64,000 bases of DNA from an uncultured Pelagibacteraceae bacterium (GTDB taxonomy: Bacteria > Pseudomonadota > Alphaproteobacteria > Pelagibacterales > Pelagibacteraceae), in NCBI GenBank assembly GCA_902635545.1, contig CACPOL010000006.1, positions 1 to 64,000 of the forward strand. Direction: 5' to 3'. The notes under the pieces are model-generated. The model was not told the DNA's origin. It worked only from the letters and a program-made list of their open reading frames with translations, and searched no databases. The stretch's first letter is position 1. Each line of letters begins with the position of its first letter. A program made the position numbers and the translations under genes. Of this stretch, positions 1-9,419 are shown in pieces.

Positions 1-335
1 GCCTCACAAATCAAATATTTACAATCATCATGAAATTTTTTTGTTATATCTTTTGTTAAACTAGATATTGAGATTTTTTTTTCTTTTGATGATTTAATAA
101 TTTTATCATCTATATCGGTTATATTTCTAACATAAGTGACTGCATCACTTCCATATTTACATTTAAGAACTCTAAATAATAAATCAAAAATTACTAAAGG
201 TCTTGCATTCCCAATATGAGGATCATCATAAACGGTTGGTCCACAGACGTACATACCAATTTTTTTATCATCGATTGGAATGAACTTTTCTTTTTTCCCA
301 CCAAGACTATTTGATAAATATATATCTTTATTCAT
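1..335 (-). CDS. cysS: Cysteinyl-tRNA synthetase, N-terminal part (cut by window edge)
   Basis: This is not in the ORF track because it runs off the window. Translating the minus strand from the ATG at 333-335 gives 111 codons of a class I aminoacyl-tRNA synthetase that charges tRNA-Cys. The family start is clear: [10 protein letters not shown] with the zinc-binding Cys at residue 31, then the HIGN form of the HIGH motif at residues 40-43. The KMSKS half and the anticodon domain lie outside. It is the last visible gene of the minus-strand run glmU-glmS-aroG-nadE-cysS and starts 45 bases after nadE ends. Confidence 0.95.
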   Translation of the reverse strand, partial: MNKDIYLSNSLGGKKEKFIPIDDKKIGMYVCGPTVYDDPHIGNARPLVIFDLLFRVLKCKYGSDAVTYVRNITDIDDKIIKSSKEKKISISSLTKDITKKFHDDCKYLICE

Positions 336-380
336 TACTCTAGGAATATACTTTAATTATAGATTTGTGAATCTAATTGA

Positions 381-1118
381 TTAGTTGGGAATCTTGCATA
401 CTGGAATAGGATCCATTTTATGTAAGTTAGCTTTTCGTATTTTTAAATATTTATCTCTATTCGATGAATTTTCATTAATCATTGCTTCCTCAAGTTCTTT
501 ATATGATAGCCCAAGTTGACCTTCATCTGTTCTTCCATCATCCCATAAACCATCAGTTGGAGGAGCCTCGATTATTTCTTGCAAAATTTTAAGTTCTCTA
601 CCGAGCTCCCAGATTTCACTTTTATTACAATCAGCTATTGGAGAAATATCTACACCACCATCACCATATTTTGTATAAAAACCAACACCAAAATCCTCAA
701 CTTTGTTTCCAGTTCCAACTACGATACCTTGGTTAGCAGCAGCAACTTGATACAAAGTTGTCATTCTTAATCTTGCCCTAGAATTTGCCATTCCATGATC
801 GTTATCAAATTTTGATAAAGAGGTTTTAAAGGCTCCAAATAGGTTATCTAATTCTATTGTGTAACCATTAACATTTTTAAAATTTTGTTTTAGCCAAGCT
901 TGATGTTTAAGACTTAAATCATGCTGCTCATTTTTTTGCTTAATTGGCATGGATAAAACTATTGTTTTCATTCCTGTTAAAGCGCAAAGTGTGCTTGATA
1001 CAGATGAATCAATGCCTCCAGATATACCAATGACTAATGACTTGGCTTTTACTGGCATTGAATTTACATATTCTTTTATCCAATTTTTAATAAAATCTAT
1101 TTTTTTTTTAGTTTCCAT
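381..1118 (-). CDS. nadE: NAD+ synthetase, ammonia-dependent
   Basis: This enzyme amidates nicotinic acid adenine dinucleotide to NAD+ using ATP and ammonia. The 245 residues match the short, NH3-dependent class: there is no N-terminal nitrilase (glutaminase) domain. The PP-loop motif SGGIDSS lies at residues 33-39, and the conserved GTGNKVEDFGVGFYTKYGDG block around residue 140 forms the deamido-NAD/Mg site. The ATG at 1116-1118 is the only sensible start. The gene sits 38 bases downstream of the DAHP synthase gene and was probably transcribed with it. Without a glutaminase domain it depends on free ammonium, which suits a marine ammonium user (inference). Confidence 0.95.
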   Translation of the reverse strand: METKKKIDFIKNWIKEYVNSMPVKAKSLVIGISGGIDSSVSSTLCALTGMKTIVLSMPIKQKNEQHDLSLKHQAWLKQNFKNVNGYTIELDNLFGAFKTSLSKFDNDHGMANSRARLRMTTLYQVAAANQGIVVGTGNKVEDFGVGFYTKYGDGGVDISPIADCNKSEIWELGRELKILQEIIEAPPTDGLWDDGRTDEGQLGLSYKELEEAMINENSSNRDKYLKIRKANLHKMDPIPVCKIPN

Positions 1119-1156
1119 TATTACAATATATTGAGTCGCTCTTAATTTAAAAGTGA

Positions 1157-2542
1157 CTAAGATGCCGCTTTAATGTTATTTTTTGCGTAATTTGAATTTT
1201 TCTTAATTTCATCTGAAATTAAAAATGCTAGTTCTAACGACTGATCTGCATTTAATCTTGGATCGCAATGAGTATGATACCTGCTGGATAAGTCTTGATC
1301 GGAAATATTTTTTGCTCCTCCAGTACACTCTGTTACATTCTGTCCTGTCATTTCAATATGAAGACCACCAGCATAAGATCCTTCGCTTTGGTGCACTTCA
1401 AAAACATTTTTAACTTCATTCAATACACTATTAAAAGGTCTAGTTTTAAAACCAGTCGTAGATACTAAGGTATTACCATGCATCGGGTCGCATGACCAAA
1501 TTACATTTAAACCCTCTTTTTTAATTCCTCTTATTAATTTCGGTAAAAATTTATCAACCTTATCATGCCCAAATCTTGAAATTAATGTGATCTTTCCTTT
1601 TTCATTTTTAGGATTAATCTTTTCACATATTTTTGCAATGTCATCAGGCTTTGAGGTTGGTCCACATTTAATTCCTATTGGATTTTCAATTCCTCTACAA
1701 AATTCTACATGGCCTCCATCTATTTGTCTTGTTCTATCACCAATCCAAACAAAATGCGCTGAAGTATCGTGCCATTCTCCAGTTGTTGAGTCTACTCTTG
1801 TCATTGCTTCCTCAAAAGGTAATAATAAAGCCTCATGAGAAGTCCAAAAGTTTACAGTTTTTAATCTTCTGTTAAAATCAGAATTTATTCCGCACGCATC
1901 CATAAAAGCTAAAGCATCTGCAATTTTATCTTCTAACTCTTTAAACTTTTTAGCTTGAGGACTTTTTTTTATATATCCTAAGTTCCACAAATGAACTTTT
2001 TTAAGATCTGAAAAACCTCCATGACAAAACGCTCTAATCAAATTTAAAGTAGAAGCAGATTGTGAATATGCTTTAAAAAGTCTTTTTGGATCAGGTTTTC
2101 TCGCCTTCTCTGAGAATTCAATTCCATTTATATTATCACCTAAATAACTTGGTAATTCTTTTTCACCTTGTTTTTCTGTTGGTGCGCTTCGTGGTTTTGA
2201 GAATTGGCCTGCTATTCTTCCAAGTTTTACTACTGGTAAAGATGCAGAATAAGTTAAAACTAAAGACATTTGTAAAAATACTTTAAAGTAATCTCTTATT
2301 TTATCTGGATTAAACTCAGCAAAACTTTCAGCACAGTCACCACCTTGTAATAAAAAAGCTTTACCATCTACCACTTCAGCTAACTGTTTTTTTAGATGAG
2401 TTGTCTCACCAGCAAATACTAAAGGAGGAAAATTTTTAATCTTATTTAAAACTAAATTAAGATCCTTCTCATCCTCATATTTTGGGATGTGTTTTACTGG
2501 ATAATTTCTCCAACTGTTTACTTTCCATTTTTTCATAATCAA
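1157..2542 (-). CDS. aroG: 3-deoxy-7-phosphoheptulonate synthase, class II (plant type)
   Basis: This is the first committed enzyme of the shikimate pathway, joining phosphoenolpyruvate and erythrose 4-phosphate. At 461 residues it belongs to the class II (AroA-II, plant/mycobacterial) family, not the ~350-residue E. coli type. Family blocks visible include LLQGGDCAESF, RIAGQFSKPRS, HEALLLPFE, VWIGDRTRQ, GIKCGPTS, WSCDPMHGN and HIEMTGQNVTEC, which carry the metal-binding Cys, His, Glu and Asp positions. The gene symbol is only conventional. Translation may begin at Met1 or at Met3 (MKKWK). It lies between glmS and nadE in a minus-strand operon. Confidence 0.93.
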   Translation of the reverse strand: MIMKKWKVNSWRNYPVKHIPKYEDEKDLNLVLNKIKNFPPLVFAGETTHLKKQLAEVVDGKAFLLQGGDCAESFAEFNPDKIRDYFKVFLQMSLVLTYSASLPVVKLGRIAGQFSKPRSAPTEKQGEKELPSYLGDNINGIEFSEKARKPDPKRLFKAYSQSASTLNLIRAFCHGGFSDLKKVHLWNLGYIKKSPQAKKFKELEDKIADALAFMDACGINSDFNRRLKTVNFWTSHEALLLPFEEAMTRVDSTTGEWHDTSAHFVWIGDRTRQIDGGHVEFCRGIENPIGIKCGPTSKPDDIAKICEKINPKNEKGKITLISRFGHDKVDKFLPKLIRGIKKEGLNVIWSCDPMHGNTLVSTTGFKTRPFNSVLNEVKNVFEVHQSEGSYAGGLHIEMTGQNVTECTGGAKNISDQDLSSRYHTHCDPRLNADQSLELAFLISDEIKKNSNYAKNNIKAAS

Positions 2543-2571
2543 CCTTAGATTGTTTTAACAGAGTTTAATGA

Positions 2572-4392
2572 TTATTCAACAGTGACCGATTTAGCTAAAT
2601 TCCTAGGCTTATCTATATCATATCCTTTTTTTAGTGCAGAATAATAAGCTAGTTTTTGTAAGGGAATAGTTAAAAGAAAAGGAATTAAATCATAGTTAGA
2701 ATTCTCTACTTCGATAGTTTGCCAAATATTTTCTGAAACTACTTCATCTGTGCTTTTATTTGTTATTAATAAAACTTTTGCACCTCTTGCAATAACTTCC
2801 TGCATATTAGAAATAGTTTTTTTATAATAATTATCTCTTGGTGCTAACACCACTACTGGCATTCCATCCTCAATAAGTGCAAGAGGACCGTGTTTCATTT
2901 CACCAGCTGGATAACCCTCTGCATGAACATAAGATAATTCTTTTAATTTTAATGCTCCCTCCAAAGCAATTGGATATGAGAAACCTCTTCCAAGAAACAT
3001 TGAACCTTTTGCTTCAGAAAAAGTATCTGCGGACATTCTTATTTTATCTTCTGTCAGTAAAGTTTCTTGAACTAGTTTAGGTAATAATTTTAAATCTTTA
3101 ATTTTATTTGTTAAATTTTTTTTATCTAAATCATTTGTTAAAGAAGAGATCTTCAAAATAAATATGTATAAAACTAACATTTGCCCTAAAAATGCTTTTG
3201 TTGATGCAACACCCACTTCAGGTCCACAATGTATAGGTAAAACAAAATTTGCGTCTCTGGCTATTGAGCTCTCAATAACATTAACAATTGAACATGTTTT
3301 CATCTTATTCTTATTACAAAGGTCTAAAGCAGCATAAGTATCCGCTGTTTCTCCAGATTGAGAAACAAATATATATAAAGTATCTTCTTTAAATCTATTT
3401 TTTCTATATCGAAACTCTGATGCAATATCTGTTGATACATTTAATGATGTTAATTCTTCAAACCAATATTTTGCCATTAAACATGAATGATATGCTGTGC
3501 CACATCCAATTAAAACAACAGATGATATATTATCAAATTTCCATGGTATATTGTAAATATTAATTTCATTATTAATATTATCTATATACTCTTTAACACA
3601 ATTCTTAATTGTTATTGGCTGTTCCTCAATTTCTTTAGCCATAAAATGTTTAAAATCTCCCTTTTCATAATTTTCTTCTTGAGAAGAAACATGCAAAACT
3701 TTCTTATTTACCTTAATCCCATTTTCATTAAAAAATTCAACGTTATTTTTTTTTAGTAAGCAAAATTCACCGTCATCTAAATATGAAATTTTATTTGTCA
3801 TCGATTTTAATGCGTATGAATCAGATCCTAAATAATTTTCATTTGGTCCATAACCAACAGCAAGAGGGGATCCTCGTCTAGCACCAACAATTAAATCTGA
3901 TTGATCTTTAAAAATAATTCCTAAAGCAAAACTCCCATGTAATTGTTTTAATACTTTAATTATTGTGTCTTTTAAATTATTTTCTTTTAAGTATTCTGTA
4001 ATTAAATGTACAATCACTTCAGTATCAGTTTGGGATTTAAATTTATGACCCTTTTTAATTAAGAGTTTCTTTAAAATAGTTGAATTCTCAATTATTCCAT
4101 TGTGAACAACCGAAACTGTTTCAGATGAATGAGGGTGTGCATTTACTGTATTAGGTATTCCATGTGTTGCCCATCGCACATGACCAATACCTAATGTGCC
4201 TTTAAGACTCTTTGTAACTAAATTTTTTTCTAGATTGTCAACTCTACCCTCTGATTTAATTTCATTGATAAAACCATTGTCAATTGTAGCAATACCCGCA
4301 GAGTCATAGCCTCTGTACTCAAGTTTTCTAAGAGAATTTATTATTGCAGAAGATACTGGTTTATTACTCGTTATACCTATAATACCACACAT
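2572..4392 (-). CDS. glmS: Glutamine--fructose-6-phosphate aminotransferase (isomerizing)
   Basis: GlmS makes glucosamine 6-phosphate from fructose 6-phosphate and glutamine, opening the route to UDP-GlcNAc for peptidoglycan and lipid A. The 606 residues are the usual length. The N-terminal nucleophile Cys2 (MCGIIGI) starts the class II glutamine amidotransferase domain (about 1-240), with GHVRWATHG and AHPHSS blocks. Two SIS sugar-isomerase domains follow (LIGCGTAYHS, SQSGETADT, GRGFSYPIALEGALKLKE), and the C-terminus ends KSVTVE as in the family. It begins 3 bases after the GlmU-like gene ends, so the two are probably translationally linked. I see no glmS ribozyme, and the 3-bp spacer leaves no room for one. 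Confidence 0.97.
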   Translation of the reverse strand: MCGIIGITSNKPVSSAIINSLRKLEYRGYDSAGIATIDNGFINEIKSEGRVDNLEKNLVTKSLKGTLGIGHVRWATHGIPNTVNAHPHSSETVSVVHNGIIENSTILKKLLIKKGHKFKSQTDTEVIVHLITEYLKENNLKDTIIKVLKQLHGSFALGIIFKDQSDLIVGARRGSPLAVGYGPNENYLGSDSYALKSMTNKISYLDDGEFCLLKKNNVEFFNENGIKVNKKVLHVSSQEENYEKGDFKHFMAKEIEEQPITIKNCVKEYIDNINNEINIYNIPWKFDNISSVVLIGCGTAYHSCLMAKYWFEELTSLNVSTDIASEFRYRKNRFKEDTLYIFVSQSGETADTYAALDLCNKNKMKTCSIVNVIESSIARDANFVLPIHCGPEVGVASTKAFLGQMLVLYIFILKISSLTNDLDKKNLTNKIKDLKLLPKLVQETLLTEDKIRMSADTFSEAKGSMFLGRGFSYPIALEGALKLKELSYVHAEGYPAGEMKHGPLALIEDGMPVVVLAPRDNYYKKTISNMQEVIARGAKVLLITNKSTDEVVSENIWQTIEVENSNYDLIPFLLTIPLQKLAYYSALKKGYDIDKPRNLAKSVTVE

Positions 4393-4395
4393 AAA

Positions 4396-5022
4396 TTATT
4401 TTTTTTTATTTTTTTTATAGTTTTTTACTTCTACTTGAGCAGATCTTGTTAATGCTAATGAATTTTTTTTAACATTTTTAGTTATTACAGAACCAGCTCC
4501 AATTATACTTTTTTCATTTATTGTAACTGGTGCTACTAATGAGGAATTAGAACCAATAAAAACATTTTTTTTTATATTTGTTTTACTTTTTTTTACACCA
4601 TCATAGTTACAAGTAATTGTACCAGCACCAATATTTACATTCATGCCTACGTTTGTGTCTCCAATATAAGAGAGGTGGCTAACTTTTGATTTTTTACCAA
4701 TAATACTTTTTTTTACTTCAACAAAATTTCCAATTTTTGATCCTTCTTTTAAAATTGTTCCAGGTCTTAATCTAGCGTATGGTCCTACTTCAACTTTATT
4801 TTCTATTCTGCAGTTTTCCAGGTGACTAAAGGATTTAATTTGAACGTTATTGCCTACTTTTACCCTAGGTCCAAAAACTACATAAGGATCAATCACAACA
4901 TTTTTTCCAATTTTTGTATCTTTTGAAAAAAAAATTGTATCAGGGCCAATCATTCTTACCCCAGATTTGATAAATTTATTTCTTAGTTTTTGTTGTAATT
5001 TTTGTGAATTTATTTGTTTCAT
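4396..5022 (-). CDS. GlmU acetyltransferase half only (glucosamine-1-phosphate N-acetyltransferase)
   Basis: The 208 residues match only the linker and left-handed beta-helix half of GlmU, which is normally ~450 residues. The N-terminal uridylyltransferase domain is absent, and the upstream DNA is taken by the divergent gph gene. The acetyltransferase site looks intact: GPYARLRPG (equivalent of Arg333), VEVKKS (Lys351), SHLSYIGD (His363/Tyr366) and [11 protein letters not shown] (Asn386), using E. coli numbering from memory. Imperfect hexapeptide repeats (I-G-x-x-x-x type) run throughout, and the C-terminus is Lys-rich. Position just before glmS supports an amino-sugar role. A separate GlcNAc-1-P uridylyltransferase must be encoded elsewhere (inference). 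Confidence 0.85.
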   Translation of the reverse strand: MKQINSQKLQQKLRNKFIKSGVRMIGPDTIFFSKDTKIGKNVVIDPYVVFGPRVKVGNNVQIKSFSHLENCRIENKVEVGPYARLRPGTILKEGSKIGNFVEVKKSIIGKKSKVSHLSYIGDTNVGMNVNIGAGTITCNYDGVKKSKTNIKKNVFIGSNSSLVAPVTINEKSIIGAGSVITKNVKKNSLALTRSAQVEVKNYKKNKKK

Positions 5023-5091
5023 TTGAAAAAATCTTTATATTAACTTTAGATGTTTCTTAATTCACAAAATATTTCTTAAAAATACTTTTAA

Positions 5092-5775
5092 ATGACTCAA
5101 AAATATACAATTTTATTTGATCTAGATGGAACATTAGTTGACACAGCTCCAGATTTAATGAACGCACATAATTATGTAATGAGGAAATATGGTTACCCCA
5201 CAAAATCAACTGACGAAATAAGAAATTTAGTAGGCAAAGGTGCCGGTGCCTTAATTGGAAGATCAATTTGGGGACAGGCAAAAAAAGAATTTAGTAAAAT
5301 CAATGATAATTTAATTAAAGATAAAATGGTGAAAGAGTTTATAAATTTTTATGGAAAGAACATAATTAATGAAAGTACTCTGATAAAGGGGGTTAAAGAA
5401 TTTTTAGAGTGGTGTAAAAATAAAAAGATATCAATGTCTGTTTGTACAAATAAGCAAGAACATCTATCAGTAAAGCTTCTAAAAAAAATTGGAATATACG
5501 ATTATTTTGATTTTATAGCAGGTTCAGATACTTTTGATTATTGTAAACCAGACTCTAGACATATAACCTCTATTATAGAAATTGTTGGTGGAGATATAAA
5601 AAAATCTTTAATGATAGGAGATAGTGAAAATGATGCTAATGCTGCAAAGGAATCTGGCATTCCTATGATTTTATTAAAAAATGGGTATACTGAAAAAAAT
5701 ACTAATGAAATTTACCATAATCACCTTATTAATGACTTTAATGGCATTGAAAAAATTGTAGCAAAATATCTTTAA
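5092..5775 (+). CDS. gph: HAD-family phosphatase, phosphoglycolate phosphatase-like
   Basis: This is a haloacid-dehalogenase superfamily phosphatase of 227 residues. Motif I is DLDGTLVDT (nucleophile Asp at about residue 10), motif II is the Thr in SVCTNK, and motif IV is GDSENDANAAK. The helical cap lies at about residues 20-85. Length and the DTAPDL sequence after motif I match Gph/MupP/YieH-type enzymes, so phosphoglycolate is the likeliest substrate but is not proven. In many alphaproteobacteria gph neighbours glmU; here it is divergent from the truncated glmU with a 69-bp shared spacer. Confidence 0.82.
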   Translation: MTQKYTILFDLDGTLVDTAPDLMNAHNYVMRKYGYPTKSTDEIRNLVGKGAGALIGRSIWGQAKKEFSKINDNLIKDKMVKEFINFYGKNIINESTLIKGVKEFLEWCKNKKISMSVCTNKQEHLSVKLLKKIGIYDYFDFIAGSDTFDYCKPDSRHITSIIEIVGGDIKKSLMIGDSENDANAAKESGIPMILLKNGYTEKNTNEIYHNHLINDFNGIEKIVAKYL

Positions 5776-5818
5776 TATTGATTATTTTTTTTTAACTATT
5801 AAAACAATTTCGAACATT

Positions 5819-5823
5819 AGGAG
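5819..5823 (+). promoter_or_regulatory. Ribosome binding site that supports the TTG start of prpD
   Basis: The sequence AGGAG lies 5 bases before TTG at 5829. It is one of the clearest Shine-Dalgarno motifs in this AT-rich window, and it places the prpD start at TTG rather than an internal ATG. Confidence 0.7.
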
Positions 5824-5828
5824 TTATT

Positions 5829-7331
5829 TTGATAGTACATAAAGTAAAAGTTTACCCATCTAAAATCCATCTTCCTAAAAAAAAACAACTTGCATGGAAA
5901 ATAGCTGAAATAGCAAGTGATAAAGCGAAATTAAATAAACAGGCAATTGAGATGGTTATTAATAGAATAATTGACAACGCTTCAGTTGCTATTGCTTCTA
6001 TTAATAGACGACCAGTAATTTCTTCAAGAGAAATGGCATTAAAACATTCTAGAAAAAATGGTGCAACTTTATTTGGTGTTAGTAGCAAATTAAAATTCGA
6101 TTGTGAGTGGGCTGCCTGGTCAAATGGCACAGCTGTAAGAGAATTAGATTTTCATGATACTTTCTTGGCAGCTGATTATAGTCACCCAGGAGATAATATT
6201 CCTGCCTTAATAAGTGTAGCTCAACAAAATAAAAAAAGTGGTTTGGACCTGCTAAGAGGAATTATTACTGCTTATGAAGTTCAAGTAAATTTAGTTAAAG
6301 GCATCTGTTTACATAAACATAAAGTAGATCACATAGCTCATCTTGGTCCTAGTGTTGCAGCTGGGATAGGTTCAATGTTGAAATTAAATACTGAAACAAT
6401 TTATCAGGCTGTACAACAGGCATTACATACAACAATTTCCACCAGACAATCAAGAAAAGGTGAAATCTCAAGTTGGAAAGCTTATGCACCAGCACACGCA
6501 GGAAAACTTGCAATAGAGGCTGTTGATAGAGTGATGCGTGGCGAAGGTGCTCCGAGTCCAATCTACGAAGGAGAGGATAGTGTTATTGCAAGAATTCTTG
6601 ATGGTAAAAAAGCATTATACAAAGTACCTCTACCAAAAAAAGGAGAGACAAAAAAAGCTATTCTTGAAACTTATACAAAAGAATATTCTGCTGAATATCA
6701 ATCACAAGCTTTAATTGATTTAGCAAAAAAACTTAAAAAGAAGGTACAAAATTTAAATCAAATTAAGAAAATAGATATTTATACAAGCCATCACACTCAT
6801 TATGTGATTGGCACTGGGGCAAATGATCCTCAAAAGATGGATCCTAACGCAAGTAGAGAAACTTTAGATCATTCTATAATGTATATATTTGCCGTTGCTT
6901 TAGAAGATGGCACTTGGCACCATGTAAAATCATATACCAGGGCTAGGGCAAAAAGAAAAAGTACAATTAAAATTTGGAGATCAATAAAAACTCACGAAGA
7001 TAAGAAATGGACTAAAAAATATCATGACCCAAACCCTAAAAAAAAAGCTTTTGGAGCAAAAGTAGTAATAACTCTTAAAAATGGAAAAAAAATCACTGAA
7101 GAACAAGGTGTTGCAGATGCTCATCCCTTCGGTTTACGTCCTTTTAAAAGAAAAAACTATATAAATAAATTTTTAATACTTACTGAAAGAATACTAGACA
7201 AAAAAGAAAGTAATAGATTTTTAAAAGTAGTACAAAATTTAAAAAAGTTGAAATCAGGTCAATTAGATAAATTGAATTTAGAGTTAAAAAGAGGCAAACT
7301 TAAAAGAAATTTAAAAAAAGGAATTTTTTAA
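5829..7331 (+). CDS. prpD: 2-methylcitrate dehydratase (MmgE/PrpD family)
   Basis: PrpD dehydrates 2-methylcitrate to 2-methyl-cis-aconitate in the methylcitrate cycle. The 500-residue protein has MmgE/PrpD family features: the N-terminal helical region, [16 protein letters not shown], the [13 protein letters not shown] block, [13 protein letters not shown], and a C-terminal region with [17 protein letters not shown]. Length fits true PrpD (about 480-500). The start is TTG at 5829, supported by AGGAG five bases upstream. Its stop overlaps the prpB ATG by one base (TAATG), so prpD-prpB-prpC form one translationally coupled operon. Substrate identity rests on this context. Confidence 0.9.
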   Translation: MIVHKVKVYPSKIHLPKKKQLAWKIAEIASDKAKLNKQAIEMVINRIIDNASVAIASINRRPVISSREMALKHSRKNGATLFGVSSKLKFDCEWAAWSNGTAVRELDFHDTFLAADYSHPGDNIPALISVAQQNKKSGLDLLRGIITAYEVQVNLVKGICLHKHKVDHIAHLGPSVAAGIGSMLKLNTETIYQAVQQALHTTISTRQSRKGEISSWKAYAPAHAGKLAIEAVDRVMRGEGAPSPIYEGEDSVIARILDGKKALYKVPLPKKGETKKAILETYTKEYSAEYQSQALIDLAKKLKKKVQNLNQIKKIDIYTSHHTHYVIGTGANDPQKMDPNASRETLDHSIMYIFAVALEDGTWHHVKSYTRARAKRKSTIKIWRSIKTHEDKKWTKKYHDPNPKKKAFGAKVVITLKNGKKITEEQGVADAHPFGLRPFKRKNYINKFLILTERILDKKESNRFLKVVQNLKKLKSGQLDKLNLELKRGKLKRNLKKGIF

Positions 7332-8227
7332 TGCATTTTGTAAAGAATGATCCATTTCAAAAAAGAAAAAATTTTGTTAATAAGCTTAAATCTAAAAAAA
7401 TTTTAAGAGTGCCTGGAGCATATAATCCATTAACAGCAAAATTAATTGAGGAAATAGGTTATGATGCAGTTTATGTCTCTGGAGGTGTGATGGCAAATGA
7501 TCTTGGTTTTCCTGATATTGGTTTAACAACACTGCAGGATGTAAGCACGAGGTCTTATCTTATATCAAGAGTAACTAACCTTCCAACAATTGTCGATATA
7601 GATACTGGTTTTAAATCATGTAAAGAAACAATCGAAACATTTGAAGAATTTGGAATCTCTTCTGTTCATTTAGAAGACCAAATTGAAAGGAAGAGATGTG
7701 GTCATTTAGATAATAAAGAATTAATTTCTACTGAGGCAATGGTAAAAAAAATTAAAGAATGTGTGGCTGCCAAAAAAGATGAAAACTTCAAGATTATTGC
7801 GAGGTCTGATGCAAAAAGTGTAGAAGGAATTGATAAAATGATTGAAAGATGTAAGGCCTATATTGATGCAGGTGCAGAAATTATTTTTCCAGAAGCTTTA
7901 CATGATGAAAAAGATTTTGAAAAAGTAAGAAAAGAACTTCCATGTTATTTACTAGCAAACATGACTGAGTTTGGAAAATCAAAACTATTTAATTATAAAG
8001 AGTTGGAGCAATTTGGATATAATATTGTGATTTACCCAGTGACAACGCAAAGATTGGCCATGAAAAATGTTGAAGATGGATTAAGAGACATTTATGTAAA
8101 TGGACATCAAAATAATATAATTGATAAAATGCAGACTAGAAAACGATTATATGAGCTTGTTGATTATGAAAAATATAATAATTTAGATGATAAGATTTAT
8201 AATTTTAGCACTGAAGGACATGAATAA
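7331..8227 (+). CDS. prpB: 2-methylisocitrate lyase
   Basis: PrpB cleaves 2-methylisocitrate into pyruvate and succinate. The 298 residues belong to the PEP mutase/isocitrate lyase superfamily: VYVSGGVMANDLGFPD near residue 50, the metal-binding IVDIDTGF, HLEDQ, and the catalytic-loop motif RKRCGHLD (Cys nucleophile region, KKCGH-like). ARSDA and a C-terminal helical arm follow. It overlaps prpD and prpC by one base at each end. It is distinct from the ~430-residue isocitrate lyase at 15612-16886, so the window carries both lyases. Confidence 0.92.
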   Translation: MHFVKNDPFQKRKNFVNKLKSKKILRVPGAYNPLTAKLIEEIGYDAVYVSGGVMANDLGFPDIGLTTLQDVSTRSYLISRVTNLPTIVDIDTGFKSCKETIETFEEFGISSVHLEDQIERKRCGHLDNKELISTEAMVKKIKECVAAKKDENFKIIARSDAKSVEGIDKMIERCKAYIDAGAEIIFPEALHDEKDFEKVRKELPCYLLANMTEFGKSKLFNYKELEQFGYNIVIYPVTTQRLAMKNVEDGLRDIYVNGHQNNIIDKMQTRKRLYELVDYEKYNNLDDKIYNFSTEGHE

Positions 8228-9351
8228 TGAGTGATGAAATAAAAAAGGGTTTACTTGGAATAGTTGTTGATGAAACTGAGGTGTCTAAAGTTATGCCTGA
8301 AATTAATTCTTTAACTTATAGAGGTTATACAGCACAAGATTTATGTGCAGAATGTAAATTTGAAGAAGTTGCTTATTTGATATTAAATGGTGAACTGCCA
8401 AATAAAAAACAACTAAAAAATTTTGAAAAACAAGAGAGAAAAGATAGAAAGCTCTCAAAAAATTTAATTGAAGACATTAAAAAATTCCCAAAAAATGCTC
8501 ATCCGATGGATGTTGCGAGAACAGCTGTAAGCATTATGGGATTAGAAGATAAAGAGACTAAAGACAATTCTCCTAAAGCAAATATGAGAAAAGTAATGAG
8601 AATTTTTGCAAAAACACCAGTTGCTTTAGCAGCATTCTACAGGTCTAGAAAAGGAAAAAAGATTATACCGCCAAAAACCAATCTATCTTTTGCTGAAAAC
8701 TTCTTCCACATGTGTTTTGGCAAAGTGCCAGACAAAGAAATTGTAAAGGCTTTTGATGTTTCTTTAATATTATATGCTGAGCACAGTTTCAATGTTTCAA
8801 CTTTTACTGCAAGAACAATAACAAGTAGCCTATCAGATATTCATGGTGCGATAACGGGTGCTATCGCAAGTTTAAAAGGTCCATTACATGGTGGTGCCAA
8901 TGAAGAAGTCATGCATATGATGAATAAAATTAAAAAACCAGAAAATGCTTATAAATGGATTAATAAAGCTTTAGATAATAAAGATGTAGTAATGGGATTT
9001 GGTCATAGAGTATATAAAAGTGGAGACTCTAGAGTTCCAACAATGAGAAAATATTTTAGTAAAGTAGCAAAAATTAAAAAAGATAAAAAATTTGAAAAAA
9101 TCTATGACATAGTTGAAAAAGTGATGATTGAAAGAAAAGATATTTACCCAAATGTTGATTATCCAACTGGTCCTATGTATCATCTAATGGGATTTGATAC
9201 TGATTTTTTCACACCAATATTTGTAATAGCAAGAATAACTGGTTGGTCAGCACATATTATTGAACAACATGCTGCAAATAAACTTATTAGACCCCTAGCT
9301 AGCTATAAAGGAAATCAACATCGAAAAGTTGTTCAATTAAATCAAAGATAA
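8227..9351 (+). CDS. prpC: 2-methylcitrate synthase / citrate synthase family
   Basis: This enzyme condenses propionyl-CoA with oxaloacetate to give 2-methylcitrate. At 374 residues it is the short citrate-synthase type typical of PrpC. Catalytic residues are visible: His in GPLHGGANEE, His in GFGHRVYKSGD and Asp in NVDYPTGP. The assignment as methylcitrate synthase rather than the TCA citrate synthase comes from its place as last gene of the prpD-prpB-prpC operon; many such enzymes accept both acyl-CoAs. ATG at 8227 overlaps the prpB stop (TAATG). Confidence 0.9.
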   Translation: MSDEIKKGLLGIVVDETEVSKVMPEINSLTYRGYTAQDLCAECKFEEVAYLILNGELPNKKQLKNFEKQERKDRKLSKNLIEDIKKFPKNAHPMDVARTAVSIMGLEDKETKDNSPKANMRKVMRIFAKTPVALAAFYRSRKGKKIIPPKTNLSFAENFFHMCFGKVPDKEIVKAFDVSLILYAEHSFNVSTFTARTITSSLSDIHGAITGAIASLKGPLHGGANEEVMHMMNKIKKPENAYKWINKALDNKDVVMGFGHRVYKSGDSRVPTMRKYFSKVAKIKKDKKFEKIYDIVEKVMIERKDIYPNVDYPTGPMYHLMGFDTDFFTPIFVIARITGWSAHIIEQHAANKLIRPLASYKGNQHRKVVQLNQR

Positions 9352-9419
9352 CTAAGTTGGAATATTTATTAAAATTTTATAACTTTTATAAATTTTGAAA
9401 TTTATGATATTATTTAAGG

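Noticed and set aside
360-375. TAGATT-TGTG-AATCTA hairpin between nadE and cysS
   Set aside because: The 6-bp AT-rich stem has no T-run after it on the minus strand; such dyads are expected by chance at this base composition.
2572-5022. glmS ribozyme or small-RNA regulation upstream of glmS
   Set aside because: There are 3 bases between the glmU-like gene and glmS, and no ribozyme core in the coding sequence that I can recognise.
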